From: Candidatus Lloydbacteria bacterium RIFCSPLOWO2_02_FULL_54_12
GTDB taxonomy: Bacteria; Patescibacteriota; Minisyncoccia; Phycocordibacterales; UBA6899
NCBI GenBank assembly: GCA_001819095.1
Contig: MHLS01000002.1
Span: 1,941 to 11,508 of the forward strand
Length of the DNA: 9,568 nt
Direction: 5' to 3'
Shown one piece after another: positions 1 to 6,684 of this stretch. Under the pieces are notes generated by a model. That model was not told where the DNA came from. It did not search any database and was given only the letters and a program-made list of their open reading frames with translations. A program made the translations under genes and the position numbers. The stretch's first letter is position 1. Each line of letters starts with the position of its first letter.

Positions 1-978
1 GCGGGTCTCGCTCTTTCCCGAGCGCTCCAGATCTTCCTCAAACAGACGAAGAACCCCAAGTTTCGGATGGTCCTTCAGGCTATCGTTGACGATGTGAACC
101 GGGGGAGTTCGCTCTCTGACGCGCTGGAAAAGTCTTCGGACGTTTTTCCGCCAGTCTTCATTTCGATGGTACGTGCCGGCGAGGAGTCGGGGGGCCTCGT
201 CCAATCGCTCGACGTGGTCGGAGGACAGATGGAAAAGACCTATACACTTAAGAAAAAGATACGCGGCGCGATGATCTACCCGGCGGTCATCATTTTCGTC
301 ATGTTCGCGGTCGGTGTCCTGATGATGATCTACGTCGTTCCGGGACTCGCCGCGACGTTCGCGGAGATGAATGTGGAACTGCCGACCTTGACGAAAGTGA
401 TCATCGGCATCAGCAATTTCCTCCAGAACAACATCCTTATTTCGCTTCTCGCCTTTTTGATACTCGGGGTGTTCTTTTGGTGGTACGCCCGTACGCCCTT
501 CGGTGACCGCTCGCTTTCTTGGGTCGCGCTCCGGCTGCCCATATTCGGGAAGTTGATCAAGGAGTTCAACTCCGCGCTCGTGACACGCACGCTTTCGTCG
601 TTGGTGGGTGCGGGCGTCGATATCGTGCGCTCCATCGAGATCACGAAAGATGTGTTGGGCAACATCTTCTATAAGGAGACGCTTGAGGCGGCAAAGGAAG
701 GAGTCCAGAGAGGAACTCCTCTCTCCCAGGTCTTCATCGATCATCCGGAGATCTATCCGATGATGGTTGGCGACATGATGGAGGTCGGCGAAGAGACCGG
801 CCGCCTGTCCGACATGTTGCTCAAGATCGCCGTCTTCTATGAGGAGGAGGTTGATCAGGCCACGTCGGACATGTCAAAGCTGATCGAGCCAATCCTCATG
901 GTGGTCATTGCCGTCTTTGTCGGCGTCTTTGCCGTGGCGATGATCAGTCCGATGTATTCGCTCATGAACACCATTTAA
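1..978 (+). CDS. pilC: Type IV pilus inner-membrane platform protein PilC (GspF family), 5' partial
   Basis: The reading frame is open from base 1 and ends at TAA 976-978, so the N-terminus lies outside the window; 325 residues are visible against roughly 400 for a full PilC. PilC/GspF is the polytopic inner-membrane protein on which the assembly ATPase (PilB) acts to insert pilins into the fibre. The visible part begins inside the first T2SSF domain (GLALSRALQIF, then GSSLSDALEKS and the MVRAGEESGGL segment). Two membrane segments follow, around MIYPAVIIFVMFAVGVL and ILISLLAFLILGVFFWW. The second T2SSF domain comes next (RTLSSLVGAGVDIVRSIEI, GTPLSQVF, EVGEETGRLSDML), and a C-terminal membrane helix follows KLIEPILMVV. 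This domain, membrane, domain, membrane order is the family hallmark. The first ATG in frame, at 67, is internal and should not be taken as the start. Four pilin-like genes follow directly, which supports one pilus operon; pilB and pilT would be expected upstream. Confidence 0.95.
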   Translation, partial: AGLALSRALQIFLKQTKNPKFRMVLQAIVDDVNRGSSLSDALEKSSDVFPPVFISMVRAGEESGGLVQSLDVVGGQMEKTYTLKKKIRGAMIYPAVIIFVMFAVGVLMMIYVVPGLAATFAEMNVELPTLTKVIIGISNFLQNNILISLLAFLILGVFFWWYARTPFGDRSLSWVALRLPIFGKLIKEFNSALVTRTLSSLVGAGVDIVRSIEITKDVLGNIFYKETLEAAKEGVQRGTPLSQVFIDHPEIYPMMVGDMMEVGEETGRLSDMLLKIAVFYEEEVDQATSDMSKLIEPILMVVIAVFVGVFAVAMISPMYSLMNTI

Positions 979-996
979 CGCTCCTTTTCAGGTTAT

Positions 997-1500
997 ATGT
1001 ACAACGTCCCGCTCATGTCGCGAAGGCGACGTTTTCTCACACAGAAAGGCGAACGCGGCATCACGCTCCTTGAGATACTCGTCGTCACGGCGATCGTTCT
1101 CCTTTTGAGTTCGATGGCGCTTGCGGCGTTCGGTACGTTTCGCGCGCGAAAGACCATGGATGTGACGGTCGAAGTGGTTATGACGTCGTTCGGCCGTGCT
1201 CGCCTCGACACGATTTCTTCGAAGGATGACCAGCAGTACGGCGTGCACCTCGAGTCCGATAAAGCGGTCTATTTCATCGGCCCGACATATTCTTCGGGCG
1301 CGCCGACGAATATCGTGTATGCGGTCGACCCCGTTCTCGAGATCGCCAATGTGACGCTCACGGGCGGAGGAAGTGAAGTCTTGTTTAACCGGCTTACGGG
1401 CGGAACGGGGCAGTCGGGGACCTTTGAAATACGCCTAAAGGGGAATACGTCGATCCGCACGCTTATTACCGTGAATGGGACCGGAGCGGTGACGCTTTGA
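997..1500 (+). CDS. Prepilin-like protein, GspH/FimT-like minor pilin
   Basis: This encodes a 167-residue protein with a class III (type IV pilin) signal. A basic leader ends in GERG and is followed by ITLLEILVVTAIVLLLSSMALAAF, whose fifth residue is the conserved Glu needed for pilin assembly. Cleavage by a prepilin peptidase would fall after Gly21. The remaining C-terminal part is Gly/Thr/Val-rich and beta-predicted, as in GspH/FimT pseudopilins that prime the fibre; the exact subclass is inference. The gene starts 18 bases after pilC. ATG 997 has a weak AGG at 990-992; ATG 1015 is an alternative that shortens the leader from 21 to 15 residues. The stop codon is part of a promoter-like TGATATAAT. 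Confidence 0.85.
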   Translation: MYNVPLMSRRRRFLTQKGERGITLLEILVVTAIVLLLSSMALAAFGTFRARKTMDVTVEVVMTSFGRARLDTISSKDDQQYGVHLESDKAVYFIGPTYSSGAPTNIVYAVDPVLEIANVTLTGGGSEVLFNRLTGGTGQSGTFEIRLKGNTSIRTLITVNGTGAVTL

Positions 1501-1506
1501 TATAAT
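1498..1506 (+). promoter_or_regulatory. Perfect extended -10 promoter element inside the pilin operon
   Basis: TGA-TATAAT matches the TGnTATAAT extended -10 consensus exactly. It straddles the stop of the first pilin gene and the first possible ATG (1505) of the next. No good -35 box lies 17 bases upstream (GGACCG-like), which is tolerated by extended -10 promoters. Transcription would start near 1513. A transcript from here would omit ATG 1505 but include ATG 1550, with a 5' leader of about 37 bases. The hexamer is read directly; promoter activity is inferred. Confidence 0.45.
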
Positions 1507-1549
1507 GAGTACTCGCCATATCATCGACCTTTTTGTTCGAAACAAGCCC

Positions 1550-2068
1550 ATGATCACACGCGCATTTAATATCCGACCGAAGTCTTTGCGCTCGTCGCGC
1601 GGTGGTTTTATGCTGGTTGAGATACTCATTGCCTCGTCGATGGTCACGCTCGTGCTTCTTGCCGTCACTCTCTACTACAAGAAGGTGCTCGACGTGAGCG
1701 AAGACACCACGCGCCATATTCAGTCGGGCTTCTTGTTGGAAGAAGGCGTCGAGGCATTGAAGCAAATGCGGGACCAAGGCTGGAGCACGAAGATCGCCCC
1801 GATCACCGTCGGCACGACCTACTACCTTTCGTGGAACGGATCCGTGTGGAGCGCGACGACGGTTCCGCAACGGGTTGAGAACATCTTTACGCGTTCATTC
1901 GTGTTTTTGAACGTGTATCGGGACGGTTCGGACAATATCGCTTCGTCGGGCACGCTCGATCCGGGAACGAAGAAGGTTTCCATGACCGTCGCGTGGCGCT
2001 ATCAGGGAGGCAACGCGACATCCACAGAATCCGCAGAGACGTACATTACCGACCTCTTCTCCAATTGA
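1550..2068 (+). CDS. Prepilin-like protein, GspI/PilV-like minor pilin
   Basis: This is a pseudopilin with a basic leader ending SSRGG, then FMLVEILIASSMVTLVLLAV. Glu at mature position 5 and a single hydrophobic N-terminal helix are typical of type IV pilins. The C-terminal domain contains LEEGVEALKQMRDQGW and ends WRYQGGNATSTESAETYITDLF. ATG 1550 gives a normal 19-residue leader and is the only start present on a transcript from the TATAAT at 1501-1506. ATG 1505 is also open and would give a 34-residue leader, so the start is uncertain. Neither has a recognisable Shine-Dalgarno. The LEEGVEALKQMRDQGW stretch is of the kind found in GspI/PilV-like proteins of Parcubacteria, but the subclass is tentative. 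It is followed after five bases by the next pilin gene. Confidence 0.83.
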   Translation: MITRAFNIRPKSLRSSRGGFMLVEILIASSMVTLVLLAVTLYYKKVLDVSEDTTRHIQSGFLLEEGVEALKQMRDQGWSTKIAPITVGTTYYLSWNGSVWSATTVPQRVENIFTRSFVFLNVYRDGSDNIASSGTLDPGTKKVSMTVAWRYQGGNATSTESAETYITDLFSN

Positions 2069-2073
2069 TCGTT

Positions 2074-2598
2074 ATGTTTCTGCGACGCCACAACAGCAGT
2101 CGAAAGGGAGTCTCGCTCATCGAGGCGGTGCTTTATGTTTCGATGTTCGCCGCGCTTCTCTTAATCGCGATGACCTCGCTCTTTTCCACCATTAAAGCAT
2201 TCAGTGCTTTGCGTATCTCGCGTGACATTAACGATGCGTCCGTGACGGTCATGGAACGCCTGACACGCGACTTGAAGGCGACCGCGGCGATTGACCTTTC
2301 GCAAAGTACGTTCGGCGCAAATCCGGGCCGGCTCACGATTGTGACCGTGAACGCTTCGGGCACCACAATGACCGTGGAGTACTTCGTCACCGCAAAAGCG
2401 CTCCATATCAAAGAGAACGGCGCCGATAAGGGTTCGCTCACGTCGGCGAACACCAAGATTGAGGGGTTGGTGTTTTATTACATCAACACCGGAAGCACGG
2501 TGAGCATCAAAACGGAGCTTCACCTGACCGCTTCGCGGGGACCGGTCTCCGGCACCGAGCATTTCTATAATACGAGCTTGCTTCGCGGTTCTTACTGA
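2074..2598 (+). CDS. Prepilin-like protein, GspJ/PilW-like minor pilin
   Basis: Starting at ATG 2074 this is a 174-residue pseudopilin. The leader MFLRRHNSSRKG is followed by VSLIEAVLYVSMFAALLLIAM, with Glu at mature position 5 and a long hydrophobic helix. The SLIEAVLYV and DLTRD-like (ERLTRDLKA) segments resemble GspJ/PilW pseudopilins, where an arginine-rich helix follows the membrane segment. The C-terminal domain is beta-rich, with VEYFVTAKALHIKENG and VFYYINTGSTVSIKTEL. The frame is open upstream to 1993, but that start would overlap the previous gene by 76 bases and put a long, non-pilin leader before the signal, so 2074, five bases after the previous stop, is preferred. A stray TATAAT (2566-2571) lies near its 3' end. 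Confidence 0.84.
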   Translation: MFLRRHNSSRKGVSLIEAVLYVSMFAALLLIAMTSLFSTIKAFSALRISRDINDASVTVMERLTRDLKATAAIDLSQSTFGANPGRLTIVTVNASGTTMTVEYFVTAKALHIKENGADKGSLTSANTKIEGLVFYYINTGSTVSIKTELHLTASRGPVSGTEHFYNTSLLRGSY

Positions 2599-2613
2599 TC
2601 ATCCGAGGAATTT

Positions 2614-4446
2614 TTGGAAAATCAAACGGCCATGAAACATTATTTCAAACGACAACGAGGAGCGGCGCTCATCATCACGATATTCTTCTTCATCGCAATC
2701 TCCGTTGCGATAGTCCAGTCGGCGACGATCGGTGCGATCGCGCAGTTGCGCACGTATCGTGCGCTGGCGGAGTCGAAGTATGCGTACGCCGCGGCGGAAG
2801 CCGGTATTGAAGACATATTCTACCGTGTGGTCCACGAAAAGCAGATACCGGACACGGAAACATTGCTCCTAAACGGCGCGACGTCGACCGTTACGGTCAC
2901 CGGCTCGTCGGAAGAAAAGGAGATTTACTCGGTCGGCGAAACGGATACGCGAACACGCAAGTTATACATGAAGATCTCAAAGATCGTGACGACGAATTTC
3001 CCCTACGGCGCGCAAGTGGGCGAAGGTGGTGCGAAACTGAAGAACGGCGCACGTATCGACGGCACCGGACTCGCGCAGGGAGACCTTTATTCGAACGGTC
3101 AGGTCGTCGGTGAGGTCAACACGATTATCACCGGAAATGTTATTTCTTCGTCGGGCATCGAGGCGGATACGGTGGCGAGTTCGACCGCCTGTATATCGGA
3201 CGAGATCGTCGGCAAGAACGATCCGAACCTCGACTATGCGCAAAGTTTCGTCATGTCGGCCGCCTCGCCCGATGTTCTTGCGCGCGTGGGGCTCTATATC
3301 AAGCGCGTAAGTAATCCCAACGACGCGAACATCCGCATTGTCACGGACAACGGCGGCGTACCGTCGACGACCGCCCTTGCGACGCAGGCACTCGACAACT
3401 CACTGGTGAGCACGGATTACGGTTGGGTTAATGTGCTTTTTACGAGTCCCCCGACGCTTACTCCCGGGGTCAAATACTGGATCGTGCTCGATGCCGGAGA
3501 ATCGAATACCAAGTACTGGTATTGGTGCCGGAGCGACTCGGACACCTACGGCTCTGGGGCGCCGTTCTATAAAGAGGACTGGGACGACGCGGAAGTGTGG
3601 AACAGTGTTTCGGGTGACATGGCTTTCCATGTGTATTACGGTGGCGGCATCAGTAAGATCGACACGCTCCAAGTGACCGGGAACGCCAAGGCAGATACGA
3701 TTACCAATCTTGATATCGGTGGAGACGCGTATTACCAAAGCATATCCGGCTCAACGGTCGACGGCACTTCGTATCCCGCCTCGCCGACTCCGCCCTACGT
3801 GCCGCTTCCCATATCAACGACGACCATCGACATCTGGAAGGGTGATGCGCTTGACGAGGGAGAGATCAACGGCAACTGCGGAACCGGTGGGCACGCAGAT
3901 TGCGACGACTTCCCGCTTTCACTCGGACCGACAAAAGTGAACGGCAACTTTGATGTTGCGGGCGGTCAGACGCTCACGGTTTACGGGACCATCCACGTGA
4001 CGGGGGATATGAATATCGGCGCGGGTGGAGGTGTCGGTACCATAAAGTGCGCGATTGCGTATCTCGGAAACAGCTGTCTTATCATCGTCGATGGTTACAT
4101 TCGCGTGTATGGCGGAAGTGTTTTGGACGGCTCCGGTTCCTCGGGAAGCTTTATTATGCTCCTGACGACGAAAAAGGGATGTCTTGGTTCGGGCGGGTCG
4201 GGATGCACGACGAACGACAGCGCGCTTGCGATTGAGAACAGCGTCGACGGAGCAATCTTCTACGCGACGGATTCGTTGGTCGACATCTCAAATGGCGCGA
4301 CCATATCCGAAGTCGTTGCGTACCAGTTGCAAATGTGGCCCGGGACACGTGTTACCTACGACGTAAGCCTTGCGAGCACTTCCTTCGTCCCTTCCGCGAC
4401 CTTGGTTACGGGGAAATGGAATGCGAAGCGTTGGAATGAGTATTAG
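2614..4446 (+). CDS. Large PilX-like pilus-associated protein with an inserted jelly-roll-type domain
   Basis: This encodes a 610-residue exported or fibre-associated protein. Residues 10-37 (basic KRQRG, then AALIITIFFFIAISVAIVQSA) and the following QLRTYRALAESKYAYAAAEAGIED resemble the PilX N-terminal domain of minor pilins, which lacks Glu5. Residues about 135-190 and 350-580 are Gly/Asn/Val-rich, with short repeated strands such as VNGNFDVAGGQTLTVYGTIHVTG, suggesting a beta-solenoid. Between them, residues about 205-345 (AQSFVMSAASPDVLARVGLYI through PTLTPGVKYWIVLDAG and YWYWCRSDSD) resemble the choice-of-anchor, carbohydrate-binding-like beta-sandwich domains of secreted proteins. The chosen TTG start has GAGGA at 2605-2609; ATG 2632 is in frame but lacks such a site. 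The size and exposed domains suggest a tip or adhesive subunit, but ligand and location are not shown by the sequence. Confidence 0.78.
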   Translation: MENQTAMKHYFKRQRGAALIITIFFFIAISVAIVQSATIGAIAQLRTYRALAESKYAYAAAEAGIEDIFYRVVHEKQIPDTETLLLNGATSTVTVTGSSEEKEIYSVGETDTRTRKLYMKISKIVTTNFPYGAQVGEGGAKLKNGARIDGTGLAQGDLYSNGQVVGEVNTIITGNVISSSGIEADTVASSTACISDEIVGKNDPNLDYAQSFVMSAASPDVLARVGLYIKRVSNPNDANIRIVTDNGGVPSTTALATQALDNSLVSTDYGWVNVLFTSPPTLTPGVKYWIVLDAGESNTKYWYWCRSDSDTYGSGAPFYKEDWDDAEVWNSVSGDMAFHVYYGGGISKIDTLQVTGNAKADTITNLDIGGDAYYQSISGSTVDGTSYPASPTPPYVPLPISTTTIDIWKGDALDEGEINGNCGTGGHADCDDFPLSLGPTKVNGNFDVAGGQTLTVYGTIHVTGDMNIGAGGGVGTIKCAIAYLGNSCLIIVDGYIRVYGGSVLDGSGSSGSFIMLLTTKKGCLGSGGSGCTTNDSALAIENSVDGAIFYATDSLVDISNGATISEVVAYQLQMWPGTRVTYDVSLASTSFVPSATLVTGKWNAKRWNEY

Positions 4447-4456
4447 AAAAATAAGA

Positions 4457-4632
4457 AGCGAAGCGACTATATTTTTGTTAACCCCTCACCACTTTTACGA
4501 AACACATTTATGTCACGCTCAATCGTGTTACCAGCATCGTCTCTCACAATAATTTTGAGTCTTGCAGACTCAAAATTATGCGCGCTGACGGTAAAAGTGG
4601 TGAGGGGTGGTGATTTTTATACTCGCTTTGCT
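4457..4632. repeat. 176-bp near-symmetric inverted-repeat element
   Basis: A perfect 18-bp inverted repeat pairs ACCCCTCACCACTTTTAC (4481-4498) with its complement at 4591-4608. Outside it lie two unpaired nine-base tracts (4472-4480 and 4609-4617), then degenerate outer arms 4457-4471 and 4618-4632. In those arms 13 of 15 positions pair by Watson-Crick rules, one is a wobble and one a mismatch. Inside the large loop is an off-centre perfect 14-bp hairpin, ATAATTTTGAGTCT (4549-4562) with 4566-4579 around a TGC loop. The whole fills most of the gap between the pilus operon and tpiA. It contains no convincing ORF. It could be a small non-autonomous mobile repeat, a structured RNA, or an elaborate terminator. 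Confidence 0.75.
4591..4618 (+). terminator. Possible terminator of the pilus operon
   Basis: The GC-rich right arm of the 18-bp stem (4591-4608) is followed by GGTGA and then five T residues at 4614-4618. In the + direction this could work as an intrinsic terminator for the pilus operon. Against it, the T run is six bases from the stem and the loop between the arms is 92 bases, unless the inner hairpin folds first. On the - strand no T run follows the stem. Confidence 0.35.
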
Positions 4633-4647
4633 CGTTAAAAATCTACC

Positions 4648-5409
4648 ATGAAACTCATCGTTGGTAATTGGAAAATGTATCCGCGGAAGCTTGGCGATGC
4701 GAAGGCGATCGTCGGGAAACTAAAATTTCCCGCGAAAAAGTTACCGCGCACGAAGGTCGTTGTTTGTCCGCCGACCCTTTACATTCTTCCGCTTGTCGCG
4801 CTTCTCGGGAGATCTCCGATTTTGCTCGGTGCACAGAACACATTCACTGTCGACGAAGGGGCGTACACAGGAGAGACTTCTCCTGCGGCGCTCGTTTCTT
4901 CCGGCGCAACTCATGCGATTGTTGGACACTCGGAACGACGAGCGCTTGGCGAGGACGATGCCGTGGTCGCGCAGAAAGCCATTGCGGCAGTGCGGAGCGG
5001 ACTCACCGTTGTTCTTTGTGTCGGTGAGGCTGTGCGCGATCCTGGGGGAGCGTATTTCACCGAAGTCGGAAGAGAACTCCGCGCCTCGCTTTCCGGATTT
5101 CCCAAGAACATGACGAAGCGTCTGGTCGTCGCTTATGAGCCGATCTGGGCCATCGGCTCCTCGGCGCTTCGCGCCGCGACACCGGAAGATTTCCGCGAGA
5201 TGAGCATATTCATCAAACGCAACCTCGTTGACCGATTCGGTAAAAGTGCCGGTTTTTCCGTCCCCATCCTTTACGGCGGCTCGGTCGACGAGAAGAACGC
5301 AGGAGGGTTTTTAAAGGAGGGCGGTGCGGACGGACTTTTGGTCGGACGTGCAAGCCTTGATCCGGAAAGATTCTCGGAGATCGTTCGCGTTGCGGTAAAT
5401 ACCCGCTAA
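4648..5409 (+). CDS. tpiA: Triosephosphate isomerase
   Basis: This cytosolic glycolytic enzyme interconverts dihydroxyacetone phosphate and glyceraldehyde 3-phosphate. The 253-residue length is normal. Substrate-binding Asn and Lys are in GNWKM (N7, K9), the catalytic His is H94 in IVGHSERR, and the catalytic Glu is E164 in AYEPIWAIG. The phosphate-binding strands LYGGSV (about 208-213) and GADGLLVGRASL near the C-terminus are present, so the enzyme should be active. The part after AIG differs from the family: the usual TGKTATPE is replaced by SSALRAATPE, two residues longer and without the TGK. ATG 4648 begins directly with the family N-terminus; no Shine-Dalgarno is evident. A TATACT hexamer at 4618-4623, at the right end of the inverted repeat, is a possible -10. 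pgk follows three bases after the stop. Confidence 0.97.
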   Translation: MKLIVGNWKMYPRKLGDAKAIVGKLKFPAKKLPRTKVVVCPPTLYILPLVALLGRSPILLGAQNTFTVDEGAYTGETSPAALVSSGATHAIVGHSERRALGEDDAVVAQKAIAAVRSGLTVVLCVGEAVRDPGGAYFTEVGRELRASLSGFPKNMTKRLVVAYEPIWAIGSSALRAATPEDFREMSIFIKRNLVDRFGKSAGFSVPILYGGSVDEKNAGGFLKEGGADGLLVGRASLDPERFSEIVRVAVNTR

Positions 5410-5412
5410 ACC

Positions 5413-6549
5413 ATGCCTATTTTTAAGGTCATCACCGAGTATACCGAGCTTCGCGGTAAACGCATATTGCTCCGGCTCGATCTCAACGTTCCTCTTGAAG
5501 AAGGAGAGGTACGCGATGCATACCGCATCGAACAGTCGCTTGCGACGATCGACTTTTTGCGCAAAGAAGGCGCACGGGTGGTCATCATGAGCCACATCGG
5601 AAAGGGAAAACCCGAAGACACACTTCTTCCTGTGGCAAAGTATCTCAATAAGAAATTTCCCGTGACCTTTCTTGACCAGCCCATGAGTACGGAGAATGTA
5701 CGCATGGTAGGCCGCATGGAGGACGGCGATGTCGTTCTCCTCGAGAATCTCCGACACGAAAAAGGCGAGGAGGCGAATGATCCGGAGTTCGCGCGCGCGA
5801 TCGCCGCGTTGGGCGACATATATGTGAATGACGCATTTGCGGTGTCTCATCGCGCACATGCATCGGTCGTCGGCATCCCCCTGCTTCTTCCGTCGTATGC
5901 CGGGATCTTGTTCGCGGAGGAAGTACGCCGCCTTTCCGTCGCGCTCGCGCCCAAACACCCCTTTCTTTTCATCGTCGGCGGAGCGAAGATCTCCACCAAG
6001 ATGCCGCTTCTGAAGAAATTCTTGGAGACTGCGGATTACGTGTTCGTCGGCGGCGCGCTCGCGAATAACTTTTTCAAGGTAGCCGGGCATGAGATCGGCA
6101 AGTCTGTTTACGATGAGACGGAACTCAAAGGACTGAAGGAGCTTCTCGATCACGAACGCCTGATCATTCCGAGTGACGTCATCGTGAAGAACGAGGGAGG
6201 TTCCGAGCCGCGTCGGCTTGATAGCGTGACCAAGAGTGATATGAGCGTCGATATCGGCCCGGAAAGCGTACGAAACATGGAGGCCGTGATCGGCAGTGCG
6301 GCGCTCATCGTGTGGAACGGCCCCCTGGGGTATTACGAAGCGGGATTCACCAACGGTACGCGAGAGTTTTTTTTGCTTATCACCAATGCGCAGGCGACCT
6401 CGATTGTGGGCGGCGGCGACACGGTCGCGCTCATTAACGAGATGCATCTTCTCGACCGCTTCTCATTTGTCTCTACCGGCGGCGGCGCGATGCTGGACTT
6501 CTTGCAGAACGAGACGCTTCCGGGCATCGAAGCGCTACTGCATAAGTGA
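5413..6549 (+). CDS. pgk: Phosphoglycerate kinase
   Basis: This enzyme transfers a phosphate from 1,3-bisphosphoglycerate to ADP, the first ATP-yielding step of lower glycolysis. At 378 residues it is slightly shorter than the usual 390-400. The N-terminal 3-phosphoglycerate domain shows RLDLNVP (D23, N25), YRI (R38), SHIG (H61), ENLR (R114) and SHRAHAS (R147). The nucleotide domain shows GGAKISTK (K192, K196), WNGPLGYYE (about 301-309), GGGDT (333-337) and STGGGA (354-359). In the first substrate loop the typical SHLGRP is SHIGKG, so the usual substrate-binding Arg is Lys64. ATG 5413 lies three bases after tpiA and leads straight into the family N-terminus, so the two are almost certainly cotranscribed. 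No intrinsic terminator with a T run is seen after it. A 378-residue open frame on the opposite strand is a shadow of this gene. Confidence 0.97.
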   Translation: MPIFKVITEYTELRGKRILLRLDLNVPLEEGEVRDAYRIEQSLATIDFLRKEGARVVIMSHIGKGKPEDTLLPVAKYLNKKFPVTFLDQPMSTENVRMVGRMEDGDVVLLENLRHEKGEEANDPEFARAIAALGDIYVNDAFAVSHRAHASVVGIPLLLPSYAGILFAEEVRRLSVALAPKHPFLFIVGGAKISTKMPLLKKFLETADYVFVGGALANNFFKVAGHEIGKSVYDETELKGLKELLDHERLIIPSDVIVKNEGGSEPRRLDSVTKSDMSVDIGPESVRNMEAVIGSAALIVWNGPLGYYEAGFTNGTREFFLLITNAQATSIVGGGDTVALINEMHLLDRFSFVSTGGGAMLDFLQNETLPGIEALLHK

Positions 6550-6605
6550 GGCACGAGAGGGCGCCCAAAGCACAAGGCGGATCCCGCCCTGAAACACTGT
6601 CGAAA

Positions 6606-6635
6606 ACTGACGTACTTGCAACATCATAAGTCAGT
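6606..6635. repeat. Short inverted repeat ACTGAC/GTCAGT
   Basis: ACTGAC at 6606-6611 and GTCAGT at 6630-6635 form a 6-bp inverted repeat with an 18-base spacer. The spacer contains TTGCAA (6616-6621), a possible -35 box 17 bases before TACAAG (6639-6644). The arms are short and could be chance, but the location, immediately before the larger palindromes and upstream of the PLP-enzyme gene, makes a regulatory role possible. Confidence 0.3.
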
Positions 6636-6637
6636 GT

Positions 6638-6684
6638 GTACAAGGTCGAACCTTGGCATCAATTCTTAAGGTTCAACCTTGTAC
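6638..6684. repeat. Nested palindrome pair upstream of the PLP-enzyme gene
   Basis: GTACAAGGTCGAACCTT (6638-6654) and AAGGTTCAACCTTGTAC (6668-6684) are inverted repeats of each other, matching at 16 of 17 positions with a 13-base spacer. Each arm is itself palindromic: AAGGTCGAACCTT (6642-6654) and AAGGTTCAACCTT (6668-6680). Their centres are 26 bases apart. The layout suits a pair of operator half-sites for a dimeric regulator, or a dispersed repeat. No T run follows, so a simple intrinsic terminator is unlikely. A weak promoter (TTGCAA, 17 bases, TACAAG) would place its -10 inside the left palindrome. Confidence 0.65.

Noticed and set aside
1466..1870. 134-codon - strand frame inside the pilin genes
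   Set aside because: Antisense shadow of the pilin genes with no domain or start signal.
2566..2571. TATAAT hexamer before the PilX-like gene
   Set aside because: No -35 box or extended TG accompanies it and it lies inside coding sequence; a chance match cannot be excluded.
4481..4608. CRISPR array or insertion sequence at the inverted repeats
   Set aside because: There are no regularly spaced direct repeats and no transposase ORF; only inverted symmetry is present.
5311..6447. 378-codon open frame on the - strand opposite pgk
   Set aside because: It is antisense to a complete, motif-bearing pgk, its translation is rich in Arg/His with no recognisable domain, and GC-rich codon bias explains its openness.
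6558..6590. Possible pgk terminator (AGGGCG/CGCCCT with inner GGCGG/CCGCC)
   Set aside because: A hairpin is possible but no T run follows, so it was not called as a terminator.
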